From Entomortierella parvispora (Eukaryota; Mortierellomycota; Mortierellomycetes; Mortierellales; Mortierellaceae), in contig OY752143.1 in the NCBI GenBank assembly GCA_963573315.1, positions 992,001 to 1,056,000 of the forward strand: a DNA stretch of 64,000 bases. Direction: 5' to 3'. The position numbers and the translations under genes are program-made. Position 1 is the stretch's first letter, and each line of letters begins with the position of its first letter. The notes beneath the pieces were generated by a model. That model saw only the letters and a program-made list of their open reading frames with translations, was not told the origin of the DNA and ran no database searches. Positions 42,101 to 53,844 of the stretch are shown here, in pieces.

Positions 42101-44274
42101 TCATTTTCTCTAAGACCAGAGAGGAGCATGCAGAACATGTCAAATGCGTAATTGAGCGGCTTACAAAAGCTAACCTAATTATCAACCCGGATAAGTCGCA
42201 TTTCTATGCCACACAAATTGTCCTCTTGGGCTTCGTGGTGGACTTAGCTGGTAAGCGTGTCGACCCCACCAAGCTTGCCAATATCGAGCAATGGGTACCC
42301 CCAACGACGGGCACTCAAGTACAATCATACATGGGCACCTTCAATTTCTTCCGGGAGTTTATTCCGCTGTTCAGTACACTAGCGGCACCATTAGACAAAT
42401 TAAGGCACGAGACAAAACCTTTCAAGCTCAATCAGGATGAACTGGACGCCTTCAATGCTTTTAAAAAATTACTGAGCATGGCTCCCATCCTGCACTTCCC
42501 GGATTTTTCACTGATGTTCTACGTTGCCACTGATGCATCCAACGTGGGCGTCGCAGCGGTGCTATACCAACGAGTATATAACGAATCCAAGAAGAAATGG
42601 CAGAACAGGTATATATCGTTCATGGCACGATCACTACAGGACCGAGAACGTCGCTACTCAGCAACCCAAAAAGAATTACTGGGTATCGTTTTCGCACTTA
42701 CAAAGTTTCATTATTACTTGTGGGGCAGACATTTTACACTCTATACTGACCACCGCGCTCTTATATACATTCATACCCAAAAGGATCTGAATTCCATGCT
42801 TACAGGATGGCATGAGACTATTTTGAGCTACGACTTCGCCGTAGAATATCGACCTGGAGTCATGAATATCCTACCTGACCACTTGTCCAGACTATTCCCA
42901 GCATCAATGCAAACGCGCTACGATTCCAACCAAGCGTATATTGTCAATGCCTACATGCACATCATGCAAAACAGCGACACCATAATGCGCACGGTACACG
43001 AAAACAAAATAAAGGACGAAATCCTCCACAAGACTCATGCTCTAGGACATCTAGGAGCAAATGCGATGGTACGCTCCATCCATGCTGAGCAATGCACATG
43101 GCCCCGTCTCACGGATGACTGCCTAGCTTGGGTTAAGAAATGCCCGGATTGCCAAAAATACAACATTAGTCTCAAGGGCTACCATCCACTGAAAGCTATC
43201 CACGCAAACTTGCCTGGAGATCATATGGCAATGGACTTGGCTGGACCATTCCCGTTATCTACAACAGGCAATGTCTTCCTCCTCATCCTAGTGGATGTTT
43301 GCACCCGCTTCGTATTTCTCAAGGCCATACCTGACAAACAGGCCAATACAGTGGCACGCGCCCTCTTTGACATATTCTGTACTATTGGTTTTCCTCGCGT
43401 TTTACAATCCGACAACGGCAGAGAATTTGTGAACAAACTTATGCACACAATGACTACTCAGTTCGGTGTCGATCACAGGCTTCTTACACCATACCACCCT
43501 CGAGGTAATGGCGTCGCAGAACGACACGTCAAAATTGCAGTCGACATCATCAAAAAGGAGCATCAACAAAAACAAGACTCCTGGGACCTTCATGTCCCTA
43601 TGGCACAGCTTGCAATGAACTCAAGGATCGTCGCCCTCCATAATTCATCCCCGTTTTCTCTCTTCTTTGCTCGGAAGGCCAACGGCTTCCAAAATTACTC
43701 CAAATCTACAAAAACTACTATGACTCACGCAGACCTCTGCGAAAGACTCCAATATATGACAGAAGTTGTGTTCCCTGCCATTGACAAAAAATCACAAGAG
43801 ACACAAAGGAGAATGATTGCGAGATTCAATGCGACCGTCTTGCAGAATGATTTCCCAGACGGCGCCAAAGTAATGACGCTTGATCCAATTCTCGGCAACA
43901 AGCTTACGCCTCGCTACGAAGGGCCATACACTGTAGTGCGCCGCACATCCGGTGGTTCATACGAACTTCGTGATGGTACTGGCGAACTTCTTAGCCGCAA
44001 CTATGCTCCTTCTCAGCTCAAACTGGTATTAGAAGATCTGGCGACTCTGCCAATTTTTGAAATCGAATACATTCTTGACCACCGACCACATCCTTCCCGA
44101 GGGGGGGAGTGGGAATACAAAGCAAAATGGGTAGGCTACTCAGAAGAGGATTACACATGGGAACCTGAAGAAAACTTCATCGAAAAACAATGCGTTCGAG
44201 ACTACTGGAAACTTGTTAAAGAAAAGAAGAATCCATCGCAGCAAAGACAAAAGAGATATTTACCAAGGGGCTGA
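39199..44274 (+). CDS. Family D Gag-Pol single polyprotein (1691 aa), D3
   Basis: Same domain order and motifs as the D1 protein (zinc knuckle, Asp-Ser-Gly-Ala-Thr protease, Phe-Ile-Asp-Asp RT, RNase H, HHCC and DDE integrase, complete chromodomain). Only the Ala-to-Thr change at residue 11 was noticed. With identical LTRs and an unbroken frame this is a good candidate for an active copy. Confidence 0.96.
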   Translation: MTKYTPKVNRTRLTAVVIPVASATSAQPAPNLGQIANTGDATSATDAANATFATTATSVTEPCNEATAESMDIDDEVTTFEGTLPSQLPSIPKRQPGMPMSITGAVTTPPQEDDLVLFSDEQLEHEIATMHLAMTTAKQQMRSYTILIARNEITNTTLDLDQGKTNEYRKKLMMIKQRHDALEINYRMLCDMRQPVPAQWASQQAPAQDSNAASSTPQGPMRSEAGFPVKPLPQWKRFGEADTKSAYDWWAHFEREVVPYLGETYLRSHGDRYLCYLVLSQHFHDKLKAIFADNQEVITIDYLERTFFETCLTTEEREAALSNLTNFGRHQGEPYRHYAHRIARATRVYRIQDDNDLILTLLRQGISSQEMDTVNSRFQMANRHLVQLPDSPLTISDFCAALSKLTGPSNARDDFRAPLVPINDQKAVKDTAGAKGLYCDTCKKNGNHTTKNHFECEYCRKPGHSMDKCRTRMNEERSRGRSNNYNDNRDRADHKNPGYSARGSGRYEPYQSDSRNRREDQDNNNSRDRNYRKNPLHILRGKAWKPYQDLHFNMLTSALNSPQAKDVPPILEENFIKLIHLTDSILGHAGRGSTELQGSMTINEEQLSTHETIVYNELVDEKDADSRLIVPIYFEGYQFEALLDSGATKSFIDKSIVDNLKLNVNKAHGNIFLGHKEMHVARTGTTEQIEIECNEHFLLTSFEVFDLQYPFVIGMDLFNKLGFTIGGIADGRAHAHTLPPPIPDEKPSTLPLETPAEELTDKFKKCKAQFMNEIEGALHGNAQIPLDSHCTLPEMHVFLDVPEGTTVYRRPRKFAEQQQHIFDEQVDKWLKDGVITHAPANNRHNNTLTLAAKKDLLGNKTKWRVCLDPRPLNKLLKDDNHPVPLILDILQQIGGHAIYSTIDLTQAYHRLPIEAGHQPLTAFMHRGIQYMFRRAPFGLKPLSSIFQRGMTRILGDLPFVLVFIDDIVIFSKTREEHAEHVKCVIERLTKANLIINPDKSHFYATQIVLLGFVVDLAGKRVDPTKLANIEQWVPPTTGTQVQSYMGTFNFFREFIPLFSTLAAPLDKLRHETKPFKLNQDELDAFNAFKKLLSMAPILHFPDFSLMFYVATDASNVGVAAVLYQRVYNESKKKWQNRYISFMARSLQDRERRYSATQKELLGIVFALTKFHYYLWGRHFTLYTDHRALIYIHTQKDLNSMLTGWHETILSYDFAVEYRPGVMNILPDHLSRLFPASMQTRYDSNQAYIVNAYMHIMQNSDTIMRTVHENKIKDEILHKTHALGHLGANAMVRSIHAEQCTWPRLTDDCLAWVKKCPDCQKYNISLKGYHPLKAIHANLPGDHMAMDLAGPFPLSTTGNVFLLILVDVCTRFVFLKAIPDKQANTVARALFDIFCTIGFPRVLQSDNGREFVNKLMHTMTTQFGVDHRLLTPYHPRGNGVAERHVKIAVDIIKKEHQQKQDSWDLHVPMAQLAMNSRIVALHNSSPFSLFFARKANGFQNYSKSTKTTMTHADLCERLQYMTEVVFPAIDKKSQETQRRMIARFNATVLQNDFPDGAKVMTLDPILGNKLTPRYEGPYTVVRRTSGGSYELRDGTGELLSRNYAPSQLKLVLEDLATLPIFEIEYILDHRPHPSRGGEWEYKAKWVGYSEEDYTWEPEENFIEKQCVRDYWKLVKEKKNPSQQRQKRYLPRG

Positions 44275-44621
44275 AATCACGGCAACAAATGCCAAGAAGG
44301 GTTTCGATCCCACATAGCCTCCCCTTCAACAATATCACATGAGGTTTTCATATTTTTCCCTCAAAATATCTTAGAGTTAGCAAAGAGGTTTTATTTTTTA
44401 CCCTCTACGCTGCCAGCAGCGCCAGATCTCGCTACACTCTCCATGGGAGGGGAAGTCATGTCGCATAATTTGGTGGCAAAGGCAAAGATTTTGGAACCAA
44501 ATAATGCTGCTGGCGGCAAGGCAGTCACAGAGGCCCGATCAGGTACATATACCTGATCGTTACAATAAATCAAGAGATCCCTCTCTCATTCTTACCGACT
44601 CTGTGTGCCGTATACTTTTTA

Positions 44622-45431
44622 GTTCAGTTCCAACTGAACAACCGCGTTGCTGCCATTCACAGCTCAACACCCTTTTCTCTGTTCTATGGAAGATCATATT
44701 CTGGCCTCCTTGATTTCCGTAAAGTTGAATCTCGCCTCATGACTGAGAAGCAGCTTGACGAACGACTGAAATACATGACCAATCTTGTTTTTCCTGCTAT
44801 CTCTGCCAAAGCAAAGGCGACACAGCAGAAAATGATTAATGCCTTCAACAAAGCACACCGCGTAACTGAATTTACTCCTGGTTCTTTCGTCATGGTCAAA
44901 GACGAAGAGACTTCAGCTGCTTTAGACCCGAAGTGGGATGGCCCCTTCAAGGTCGTGCGTCGCACCCCTAGAGGAACTTATTCTCTACGTGACAACATGG
45001 GACGCATGCTAGCTCGCAACTACGCACCTGTCCAAATGAAACCTGTCTCTCAACCTCGTGATATCCCTACTGCTGAATCGAAACACTTCGAAGTCGACTC
45101 CAGGGGGGTAAGACAATACTTGGTAAAATGGAAAGGCTATGACGAGTCTGAAAACTCAGAGATTCCGTATGAGAACTTCGATGCTAAGACAACCGTGGCT
45201 CTTTACCACGCAAAACTGAATGCTCAAAACCCACATGTTCTTGCACGCAAAGGAAAGCAGCTTCAGAAGAAGCAAGTCACCTTTCAAAAGCAAATCTAAA
45301 TGATCGAGGATTCTTAATCAGCAACAGCTCCTTGCTGGCTTGAGATCCTTGCCCTACTGAAGGATACCACAACGGGATCCATGATGAAGGTTTTGTACGC
45401 GTGCTAAGCATGACGTTTTCCCTTCAACCAC
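44622..45431 (+). pseudogene. B integrase C-terminus, chromodomain-like tail and 3' flank (copy 2)
   Basis: Continuation of B after D3; coding remains end at 45299 (duplicate of 9903). The next about 130 bp are non-coding and end at the C LTR. Confidence 0.82.
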
Positions 45432-46354
45432 TGTGGTGTAGTGGATCCAGGTCCCAGATCCACGCGAGCGAGATAGAGAGAGTTATTTTTAGTATTTAGT
45501 TATTTTTTTTATTTTTGTTCCTGTTTTCTGTTTTCTATAAAAAAGGGAGCAAAGTCCACTTTGCTCCTGGTTGCCTTTTCCCCTTACGATTCCCTCCTGT
45601 ACCTTGTTGACCTCCCTTCTGCTCGTATCTGTCTCGCAGTTACCCTTGGCGTTGCTGCAATATTCAACCCCATCAGCCTTTGGACGCCGTTGCAATATAC
45701 GAATCCCTGGGTCGCTCTCGCAGCATATCCATCCGTGTGCCAGCCCTCCTTGATCAAGTCCTGAACTCGCCGACTGCAACAGAAGATTAGCTACGCTCCA
45801 AAACTACACTCCAAAACTACACTCCAAACAATACCATCATAGCCACCACAGCCACACAGCCACACAGACGTATATATATACCCCCATCCCCCCTACATAA
45901 TAAACATCATTCGTTCTCCCAACTCTACCTCATCCCCTGTCCCTGTCCCTGGTCCTTATCCCTGTCCCCTCTCCCGGTCTCTCCCTTGCATTCCCCTCTG
46001 TGCCTATTACACCGACTTACCTTCAAACAGTTATCCAACCTGAGTATCGCCCTCCGATCGCTCCGTTGGATTACCTGGACCCTCGCCTATCCGATATCAA
46101 TTGGCCATTTGCGAGGTATACTTACGGTGTCATATCTCTTCTGAGTGGACTTGCTATGATCTTGGCAACCCACCCTGAGGCCTTCATTGGTGCTTGGGGA
46201 CCAACCATCCTCCTCGTTATATCTCGGAGTCTCCTCTGAACCCTCAGTTAGGCGACCTTGTCCCCTTTCCCAGATAGAATCTCCTTTGCCTTGCTTTACT
46301 GACTAGATCCCATCCCATCCCCTTGTGTTGTTATTAGTATAGTATAGTCGCCGT
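45432..46354 (+). repeat. Plus-strand C LTR, truncated at C0 (copy 2)
   Basis: Duplicate of 10036-10958, containing the A solo LTR. Confidence 0.8.
45775..46011 (+). repeat. Solo LTR of family A (copy 2)
   Basis: Duplicate of 10379-10615 with the same CCGAC TSD (45770-45774 and 46012-46016). Confidence 0.93.
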
Positions 46355-47412
46355 TGTGATGTTGTCTAATGTAAGTATAGTCTAAGGTCAGCAATGAGCT
46401 GGAAGCGAAATTGATAACGAAAAGAAAGATGACTAACAAGAATCGTCGCTTACAATTGATAGGGACTTTGCTCTCAGGGCCACAAGGATCAGGCACAACG
46501 CTGTTGTATGATCAGATACAGTCTCAAGGAGATAGTACTGGAGATAAACAGGAAGAGGAGACAGTCAGCAAAAGGATCAAATGATAAGCAGAATGAACTG
46601 GATGAAAACCAAGGACCACATACCAAAGAGCAGGCAGGTCCTAACGGGATCCAAACAGGAGAACAAAGACTACAAGGCTAAGAGCACGACGGCTACTATA
46701 CTACACTAATAACAACACAGGGAATGGGATGGGATCTAGTCAGTAAAGCAAGGCAAAGATATTCTATCTGGGAAAGGGTACAATGCTGCCTAACTGAGAG
46801 TTCAGAAGAGACTCGAGGGGAGGCGGAAAGAAGGTAAGGGGGTTCTCCCAAGCGCCAGTTAAGGCCTTAGGAATGGGCTGCCGAGATCGTACAAGTCCAC
46901 TCAAAAGAGACAAGACATTGTTATACCTCGTAAATAGGCAAGGGCCAACGGAGCGACGAGATCAGGAAGGAGGCGGCGACAGATATCAACGGGAGACTTG
47001 TCGAATAGGTCCAACGGGTCGAACGGTTGCGGATCGCTTGAGGAAAACGGATACAGGTAGGTCTTGAAAGGGAGAGTGCACACAGTCGATCGACAGAACA
47101 AATGGGTCTGTGTATCCAGGGTATATCGACTTGGCAATAGGGATTTAGGTGTCTACGACGGGCCTGTCGGAAGGCAACTGCAAATGGGATAACGGGCAGA
47201 GTGTAATGGGGGGTGTAAAAGGTTCTGAAGGGTTCAACAAAGTGTACAGGCAGGAATCGTAAGGGAAAAAGGCAACCAGGAGCAAAGTGGACTTTGCTCC
47301 CTTTTTTATAGGAAACAGAAAACAGGAACAAAAATAAAAAATAACTAAACACTAAAAATAACTCTCTCTATCTCGCTCGCGTGGATCTGGGACCTGGATC
47401 CACTACACCACA
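46355..47412 (-). repeat. 3' LTR of C0 (copy 2), without the TIR element
   Basis: 1058 bp; holds the empty AAT(G) site at 46782-46785 that carries the 496-bp element in copy 1. Confidence 0.85.
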
Positions 47413-47509
47413 CCGATCCCAGGGTCTCTTTCTCACATCGTCTTATGTGAGAGCAAGCCCGCGAGTGTCTCTAGGGAAGCTGATCCCCAAAGGCGTCCTC
47501 CAGATCTAT

Positions 47510-49813
47510 TTAATCCTGGGTGTCACGTTTGTAAGGCTTAAGACGAGCATGGTTGACAGGGCGACCTCCAAAATATCGATGCCATTGCCCCTCAACCTTC
47601 TCGCTCAATCGATAGGCACCTCCAGGCAAAGCTTCGAAGATGGTTAAAGGGCCCTTCCAACGAGGTGATAGCTTGCCACTCCATTGCTTCAGAAGTGCGG
47701 ACTGATGGACCAAGACCTCGTCTCCGACCTCATATTTCCGAGGGAGGGGTAGATCAGCAGCTTCAGTGGACCACTTGTGTTCATTAATAATCCTCTGATG
47801 AACTTCAGCACACAAAACTTCCAAGATCTCACGTCTCTCCTCGTCGACTTCCTCGCGTTCATTCATATCCATCTTCCGAGTGTGATCTATATCCCATGGG
47901 AGGCGAGCTCGTTGACCAAAGAGGATTTCGAAAGGAGATACGCCTCTAGTCTGCTTGATCTGAGTTCTCCAAGTCCATGTAACACGGTCCAAGATAGTAG
48001 CCCAGGCACTCTCAGCCAAACCATCATGCTGAATGATACGAGCCAATTGTCGTACCATAAAACCGTTATATCGCTCCACCATTCCATTGGTCTCTGGATG
48101 ATATGCAGAAGCAGGGTCGAGATCGATTTCATGATTGATACACCACTCCTTGAAGGCTCCCGCGGATAGAGATGATCCATTGTCCGTGATGATGCGATGG
48201 GGGTATCCATATTGTCGAGCCCAATGCTTTTCTACAGTCCGGACGATAATATTTCCTGCTAAAGAAGCAAGGGCGACAGATACAACCCATCCAGAGAGGT
48301 AATCCACCATATTCAAAACAAACCGCTTGCCATTAGACATCGGTAAGGGTCCAACTGCATCCAGGCCCAAAGTATGGAAGATCGTTTGAGGTGGCGGCAA
48401 ACGATGGAAACGATATCGTGTTGGATCGCGCGTTTGAAAGCGTTGACAAGCGTCGCAAGTCGAAAGGTGCTTCTTAACGTCTGCGTACATGCCCGGCCAG
48501 AAGTACCCTTCGGCAATGAGTGTATATGTTGCGACCACTCGAGATGACCCATGACAGTAGATCCATGAGTGTTCTCCAGCACGCTCAAAACTTCACCTGG
48601 TGGTACATACTGGCGTGGGCTACCACCGGATGTGCGTTTAAATAAACGCCCTTGAGTGACAAAGTACTTGGGAAGCATGATCTTCCCCCTAGCGACCTTA
48701 TCCAAATATGTCAATGGGTCCCCTTGCAAAGCTGCCACAATCGGAACAAAAGGCTCCTGATCCTCTGAAATCAGCATAGTCCTCATGAGCCGCTTGTTCT
48801 CCTCCATCTCCATTGCATCCTCCATTCCTATGTCTGGCAAATCTTCACCCGTGATGTTCTTATGATGAATACGGGAGAGCGGATCCGAGTCTTTCATATC
48901 TCGCCCCGGACGATGGTGGATGGTGATCCTGAACTGAGCAATGATGAAGGTCCATCGAGTGAGGCGTGCACTTTTGGAAGAGAGGTTGTGCAGATATAAC
49001 AACGCTCGATGATCGATGAAGACATGAATCTCCTTTCCCTCCAACAGATGGCTATGCTTGGTTAAGCAGTACACCAATCCTAACAGCTCACGCTCAGTGG
49101 CGAAATATCTTGACTCGGCCCCAGATAATTTTCGGCTCCCAAACACTATCGGCTGATACTTGACATGGATATCAATCCGCTCATCATCTTCGGGGTGCAG
49201 ACAGTGTGCAATTATATGGCCAGAAGCAAAATCTGAGGTGTCGGCCGAAATAATAACTGGGCGTCTATGATCCATCATGACCAAAACCGGAGCAGTAACC
49301 AGAGCGATTTGAATGGCACGAAAGGCTTCTGTATACTTGGGGTCTGACAACCATTTGTCGACAAAGGCCTTGGGATCCTTGTGCAATTTGTACAGCGGGA
49401 AGAGTGGAGCAGCCATGGCAGAAAAGTTGGATATGAAATCGCAGAGGAATAAGGCAAACCCGACAAATCCGCGCAACTCTGTCACATTTTGCGGAACCGG
49501 CCAATATTCCATCTTGGATAGCTTCTTTGGGTCGGCCGAGATATGATCATTCCCGACGATCCGTCCCAAAAACTCGCGCTGCTTCACAAAAAATGCTGAT
49601 TTCTTGCCAGAGAACGATCCATTGAACTCATCCATCCGCACCAACACTTCTTCCACAGTCCGAAAATGAAGGGGGAATTTGGCATCTCCGGTAGCCATGT
49701 CGTCCACAAAATTGCTGAGTCGATCCTTGATAGAATTAAAGACCTCGCCCATGTGTCGAGTGTACCATTGCATGGAGTCAATGAGGCCCATCGGTAATAC
49801 ATTGTACTCGTAC
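47510..49813 (-). pseudogene. C0 pol, 3' half, frameshifted (copy 2)
   Basis: Duplicate of 12613-14916 with the same missing G in the integrase zinc finger (near 48540). Ends at CGTAC (49809-49813), the TSD of A3, and continues at 63706. Confidence 0.88.
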
Positions 49814-50075
49814 TGTAATAGGCACAGAGGGGAATGCAAGGGAGAGACCGGGAGAGGGGACAGGGATAAGGACCAGGGACAGGGACAGGGGAAGAGGTAG
49901 AGTTGGGAGAACGAATGATGTTTATTATGTAGGGGGGATGGGGGTATATATATACGTCTGTGTGGCTGTGTGGCTGTGGTGGCTATGATGGTATTGTTTG
50001 GAGTGTAGTTTTGGAGTGTAGTTTTGGAGCGTAGCTAATCTTCTGTTGCACCTTCCCCTCTTAAAAAAAATTCGG

Positions 50076-51204
50076 TTATAGGCGGTTGTCGCGTTTGTAC
50101 TTCCTAAGAATCTTCTTGCAGTGGGTTAGACCGGTTTCCGGTTCCCAAGTCCATTGTTCCCGTGCGTAACCTTTCCACTGGATCAGGTATTCTATCTCTT
50201 TTTGTCCATGTTGTCTGTGCTCGGCGATTGCTTCGACTTCGAATTCTTCTTCGTCCTCAACAATCTCTGGAGGCGGCTGTGCCGGAGCTCGTGCGCCGAG
50301 GGGTAGCGGCGACGCGTAGTAGCGTTGAAGTCGGTCGACATGGAAGACAGGGTGGATCTTCATTGACGGTGGTAAGTCCAGGCGGAAGGATACGGGTGAG
50401 AGTTGTTCCACAATTCTGTAGGGACCGGCGGAGAGGGCAGTAAGTTTGCGAGAGGGGCGACTGCGATCCGCTGCGAGCGTTATGTTCTCGAGGTTGAGGA
50501 GGACTTGGTCACCAACAGCGAAGTCGTGATCTCGGCGGTACCGGTCTGCGTTCTTGGTTTGAAGTTCTTGTGCCAATGTCAGCGCTTCTTTGGCAATTGT
50601 GAGGGCCTCGCTTTGAGTCTGGACAAATTCGTCAACGGAGGGGTTAGGGCCTGGAGCGGGTGTCAACAGCGCCATAGGTACGGTCGGATGTAACCCATAG
50701 TTCAAAAAGAAGGGGGTGGTCCCGGTGGAGGCGTGTGTGGCGTTGTTGGTGGCGAACTCGGCGGCAGAGAGCAATAGATCCCAATTAGTCTGGCGTTGAT
50801 CGACAAAGCTCCGAAGCATCGTAATGAGCGTGCGGTTGGCGCGTTCTGTCTGACCGTCTGTCTGGGGATGGTAAGCAGTTGACATGGCGAGGTGAACGTC
50901 CATAAGGCGGCTCAGTTCCTTCCAGAAGCGGCTCGTGAATTTGGCGTCACGATCGGAGACAAAGGTTGTGGGCATACCGTGAAGTCGGAAGACATGATCG
51001 AAGAAGATGCGAGCGGTCTGTGCAGCAGAATCTGTTGTGTGGCAAGCAGCAAAGTGAACCTGCTTAGTGAGCTTGTCAACAAAGACAGCAATGCAGTCGT
51101 GGCCACGAGGGGTCTTGGGAAGAGGTCCGAGGAAATCCATCGTTACTGTGTGCCAGGCCCTGTCCGGGATGGGCAGTGGTTGGAGGAGACCCAAGGGGGA
51201 GCGG
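50076..51204 (-). pseudogene. A3 pol, C-terminal part (integrase core and chromodomain)
   Basis: Codes for the last about 370 residues of family A pol: integrase Asp-Asp-Glu region, C-terminal domain and chromodomain. Separated from its N-terminal part by C1; the break is at the duplicated GCGG (51201-51204 and 59717-59720). Confidence 0.9.
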
Positions 51205-52246
51205 TGTGGTGTAGTGGATCCAGGTCCCAGATCCACGCGAGCGAGATAGAGAGAGTTATTTTTAGTATTTAGTTATTTTTTTATTTTTGTTCCTGTTTTC
51301 TGTTTTCTATAAAAAAGGGAGCAAAGTCCACTTTGCTCCTGGTTGCCTTTTCCCCTTACGATTCCCTCCTGTACCTTGTTGATCACCAGAACACCTCCCT
51401 TCTGCTCGTATCTGTCTCGCAGTTACCCTTGGCGTTGCTGCAATATTCAACCCCATCAGCCTTTGGACGCCGTTGCAATATACGAATCCCTGGGCCTTGA
51501 CTGTTCCCTGGATATCCCCCAGACCTTTTGTGTTCCCTTGATCCTCCCTGCCCACTCTCGCAACATATCCATCCGTGTGCCAGCCCTCCCTGATCAAGTC
51601 CTGTACCGCCCTCCGAGCGCTCCGTAGGATCACCTGGACCCTCGCCTATCCAATATCAATTGGCCATTTGCGAGGTACACTTACGATGTCATATCTCTTC
51701 TGAGTGGACCTGTTATGATCTTGGCAACCCACCCTGAGGCCTTCATTGGTGCTTGGGGACCAACCATCCTCCTCGTTATATCTCGGAGTCTCCTCTGAAC
51801 CCTCAGTTAGGCGACCTTGTCCCCTTTCCCAGATAGAATCTCCTTTGCCTTGCTTTACTGACTAGATCCCATCCCATCCCCTGTGTTGTTATTAGTATAG
51901 TATAGTCGCCGTCGTGCTCTTAGCCTTGTAGTCTTTGTTCTCCTGTTTGGATCCCGTTAGGACCTGCCTGCTCTTCGGTATGTGGTCCTTGGTTTTCATC
52001 CAGTTCGTTCTACTTATCTTTTGATCCCTTTGCTGACTCTCTCTCCTTCCTGTTTATCTCCAGTACTATCTCCTTGAGACTGTATCTGATCATACAACAG
52101 CGTTGTGCCTGATCCCTGTGGCCCTGAGAGCAAAGTCCCTATCAACTGTAAGCGGCGATTTTTGTTAGTCATCTTTCTTCTCGTTATCAATTTCGCTTCC
52201 AGCTCATTGCTGACCTTAGACTATACTTACATTAGACAACATCACA
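51205..52246 (+). repeat. C1 5' LTR (1042 bp)
   Basis: TGTGGTG...CATCACA. A TATA-like CTATAAAAAA at about 51307-51316 is followed at once by a perfect hairpin GGAGCAAAGT / ACTTTGCTCC (51318-51327, 51330-51339). The sequence after the LTR is CCCGAAGCC; TGGTGG starts 14 nt inside, so a primer-binding site is uncertain. Confidence 0.92.
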
Positions 52247-52380
52247 CCCGAAGCCAATTTGGTGGAGGACCTGGGCAAAAACAAGCTCACCCGTCTGAGA
52301 TTAAAAGAAGGCTCTGATCATTCGAGAACAACTAGTGTCCCACATTTGAATCCAGCCCAACCCTGACAAACCAATCAACC
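52247..52380 (+). other. C1 leader
   Basis: 134 bp between LTR and gag ATG; nothing certain apart from TGGTGGAGGACC starting 52260, a possible displaced primer-binding site. Confidence 0.4.
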
Positions 52381-53844
52381 ATGTCAGACAACGCCAGTAG
52401 TCAGGAACAACCATCTCCTGTGTTGGTCGATATGCGTATGGAAGGAGAAGTCCCGAACCACCTTCTCAACCAACCGCTGGATTCTACGACAGGCGGCCCC
52501 AATCACTTCGTGGCCACGGAAAGAGAGGAGAGAGTCATTGAGAATGCAGTAAACCGGATCCTGAGAAGAATCGAGTTAATGACTGCAAACCAACATCCGA
52601 GATACGCGCAACCCTTCGACTCAGCCCCAGAAGCGGAGGAGCATTCTCCCCAACAACAATTTAGACCGAACACGAGATCACCCAACCTACGAGATGACGG
52701 AGCCCGTGAACCATGGGACCATCAATATCAGGATGCCCCCAGAGCGCATATGTCGCACATGGATTTCAAGGACAGAAAAGAGCCACGCGTTTGCTCGCAC
52801 GGAAAGTTCAATCCAAAAAAGCACAAGGCAGAGGTATGGTTACGACAATATCAACTATGGGCTGGTACTCAATTCACCAACCTCAGCCCTGAGGCGCGTA
52901 TTTCAAGAACCGTCGAGTCCTTTGGAGCTTCGATGGGGACCGACGAGACCCAATCCTGGTTTGTCCAACTCCTCCAAGCGACTCCCCGAGCTTACCCTGA
53001 GGCCATTTACCGAGACTTCCGTCAAACCTTCATGTCCGTTCGCGATCAACTATTATCGGGTTCCCTAGTCTTGCTAGACAAGTGCAAACAAACCAAGAAG
53101 GAATCAGTGAAAGCATTTAACAACCGCTTCTCTATCCTGAACCGCCAATATCTGGAGGCAACACTTCAAGGACAAGGGGTATATGACGAGGCAGGCGTTC
53201 GAAGGGCTTATCTCAAGAATCTCTTCTTACCGGACATCGCCAGGAGGATTCACCACGGGGACAACCTAGATTGGATGATGGCCCAGGCCGATAAATGTGC
53301 CCTCAAGATGTACGAGCTGTATTTAGCCCGCCATGATGACAAATCGGACGAATCAAGCGATGAGGAAGAATCACCCGAAGACGAGGATGAAGCCGAAGCT
53401 AGCAGCACCATTAAGAAGACTCCCACCGATGATAGAAAGACGACCGGGACCAAATCCACGACTGTCACAACCTCCAGGGCTGGTACTACCTCGACAACTA
53501 CCAACAAGGATAAGACCGACCTGAAGAACTCTGTATCCAAGGACGAGTTTGATCACCTCTCTCGAGAAATGGAACGCATGAAGATTCTTATCAGCAAGGG
53601 TAATCGATCCATCCCTAGGCCCGCCGGGCCTCCCACCACTCGATACTCTGGCGAGAAGAGTGCCCCGGAGGTTAGACAATGCTACAATTGTCAGCAGACA
53701 GGGCATTTAGCACGAGACTGTCCTGCTCCGAAGACAAACCAGACTCTGTTGGTTGAGTCCATGATTGACAACGGTATTGGCGTGGAAGACTTCAACGTTC
53801 GCTGTTACTACTTTGGATACGTTGAGGTTGAGATGGATTTTTAG
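52381..53844 (+). CDS. Family C Gag (487 aa)
   Basis: Particle protein. Residues about 1-130 are hydrophilic; about 150-310 form a gag domain (Val-Trp-Leu-Arg-Gln-Tyr start, Phe-Arg-Gln-Thr-Phe and Phe-Asn-Asn-Arg-Phe motifs). An acidic Glu/Asp/Ser stretch (about 318-342) and a Thr/Lys-rich linker follow. A zinc knuckle Cys-X2-Cys-X4-His-X4-Cys is at about 434-447. About 40 residues follow the knuckle before a TAG that overlaps the -1 pol frame. Start chosen as the first ATG after the leader (ACC-ATG). Confidence 0.93.
   Translation: MSDNASSQEQPSPVLVDMRMEGEVPNHLLNQPLDSTTGGPNHFVATEREERVIENAVNRILRRIELMTANQHPRYAQPFDSAPEAEEHSPQQQFRPNTRSPNLRDDGAREPWDHQYQDAPRAHMSHMDFKDRKEPRVCSHGKFNPKKHKAEVWLRQYQLWAGTQFTNLSPEARISRTVESFGASMGTDETQSWFVQLLQATPRAYPEAIYRDFRQTFMSVRDQLLSGSLVLLDKCKQTKKESVKAFNNRFSILNRQYLEATLQGQGVYDEAGVRRAYLKNLFLPDIARRIHHGDNLDWMMAQADKCALKMYELYLARHDDKSDESSDEEESPEDEDEAEASSTIKKTPTDDRKTTGTKSTTVTTSRAGTTSTTTNKDKTDLKNSVSKDEFDHLSREMERMKILISKGNRSIPRPAGPPTTRYSGEKSAPEVRQCYNCQQTGHLARDCPAPKTNQTLLVESMIDNGIGVEDFNVRCYYFGYVEVEMDF

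Larger units (their letters stand above)
38408..44621 (+). mobile_element. D3: complete Ty3/gypsy chromovirus, family D
   Basis: 6214 bp, LTRs 38408-38570 and 44459-44621 (163 bp, no difference noticed), TSD GTTCA. Four 62-bp leader units (38676, 38738, 38800, 38862) against three in D1 and D2. Intact ORF; probably very recent. Confidence 0.95.
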
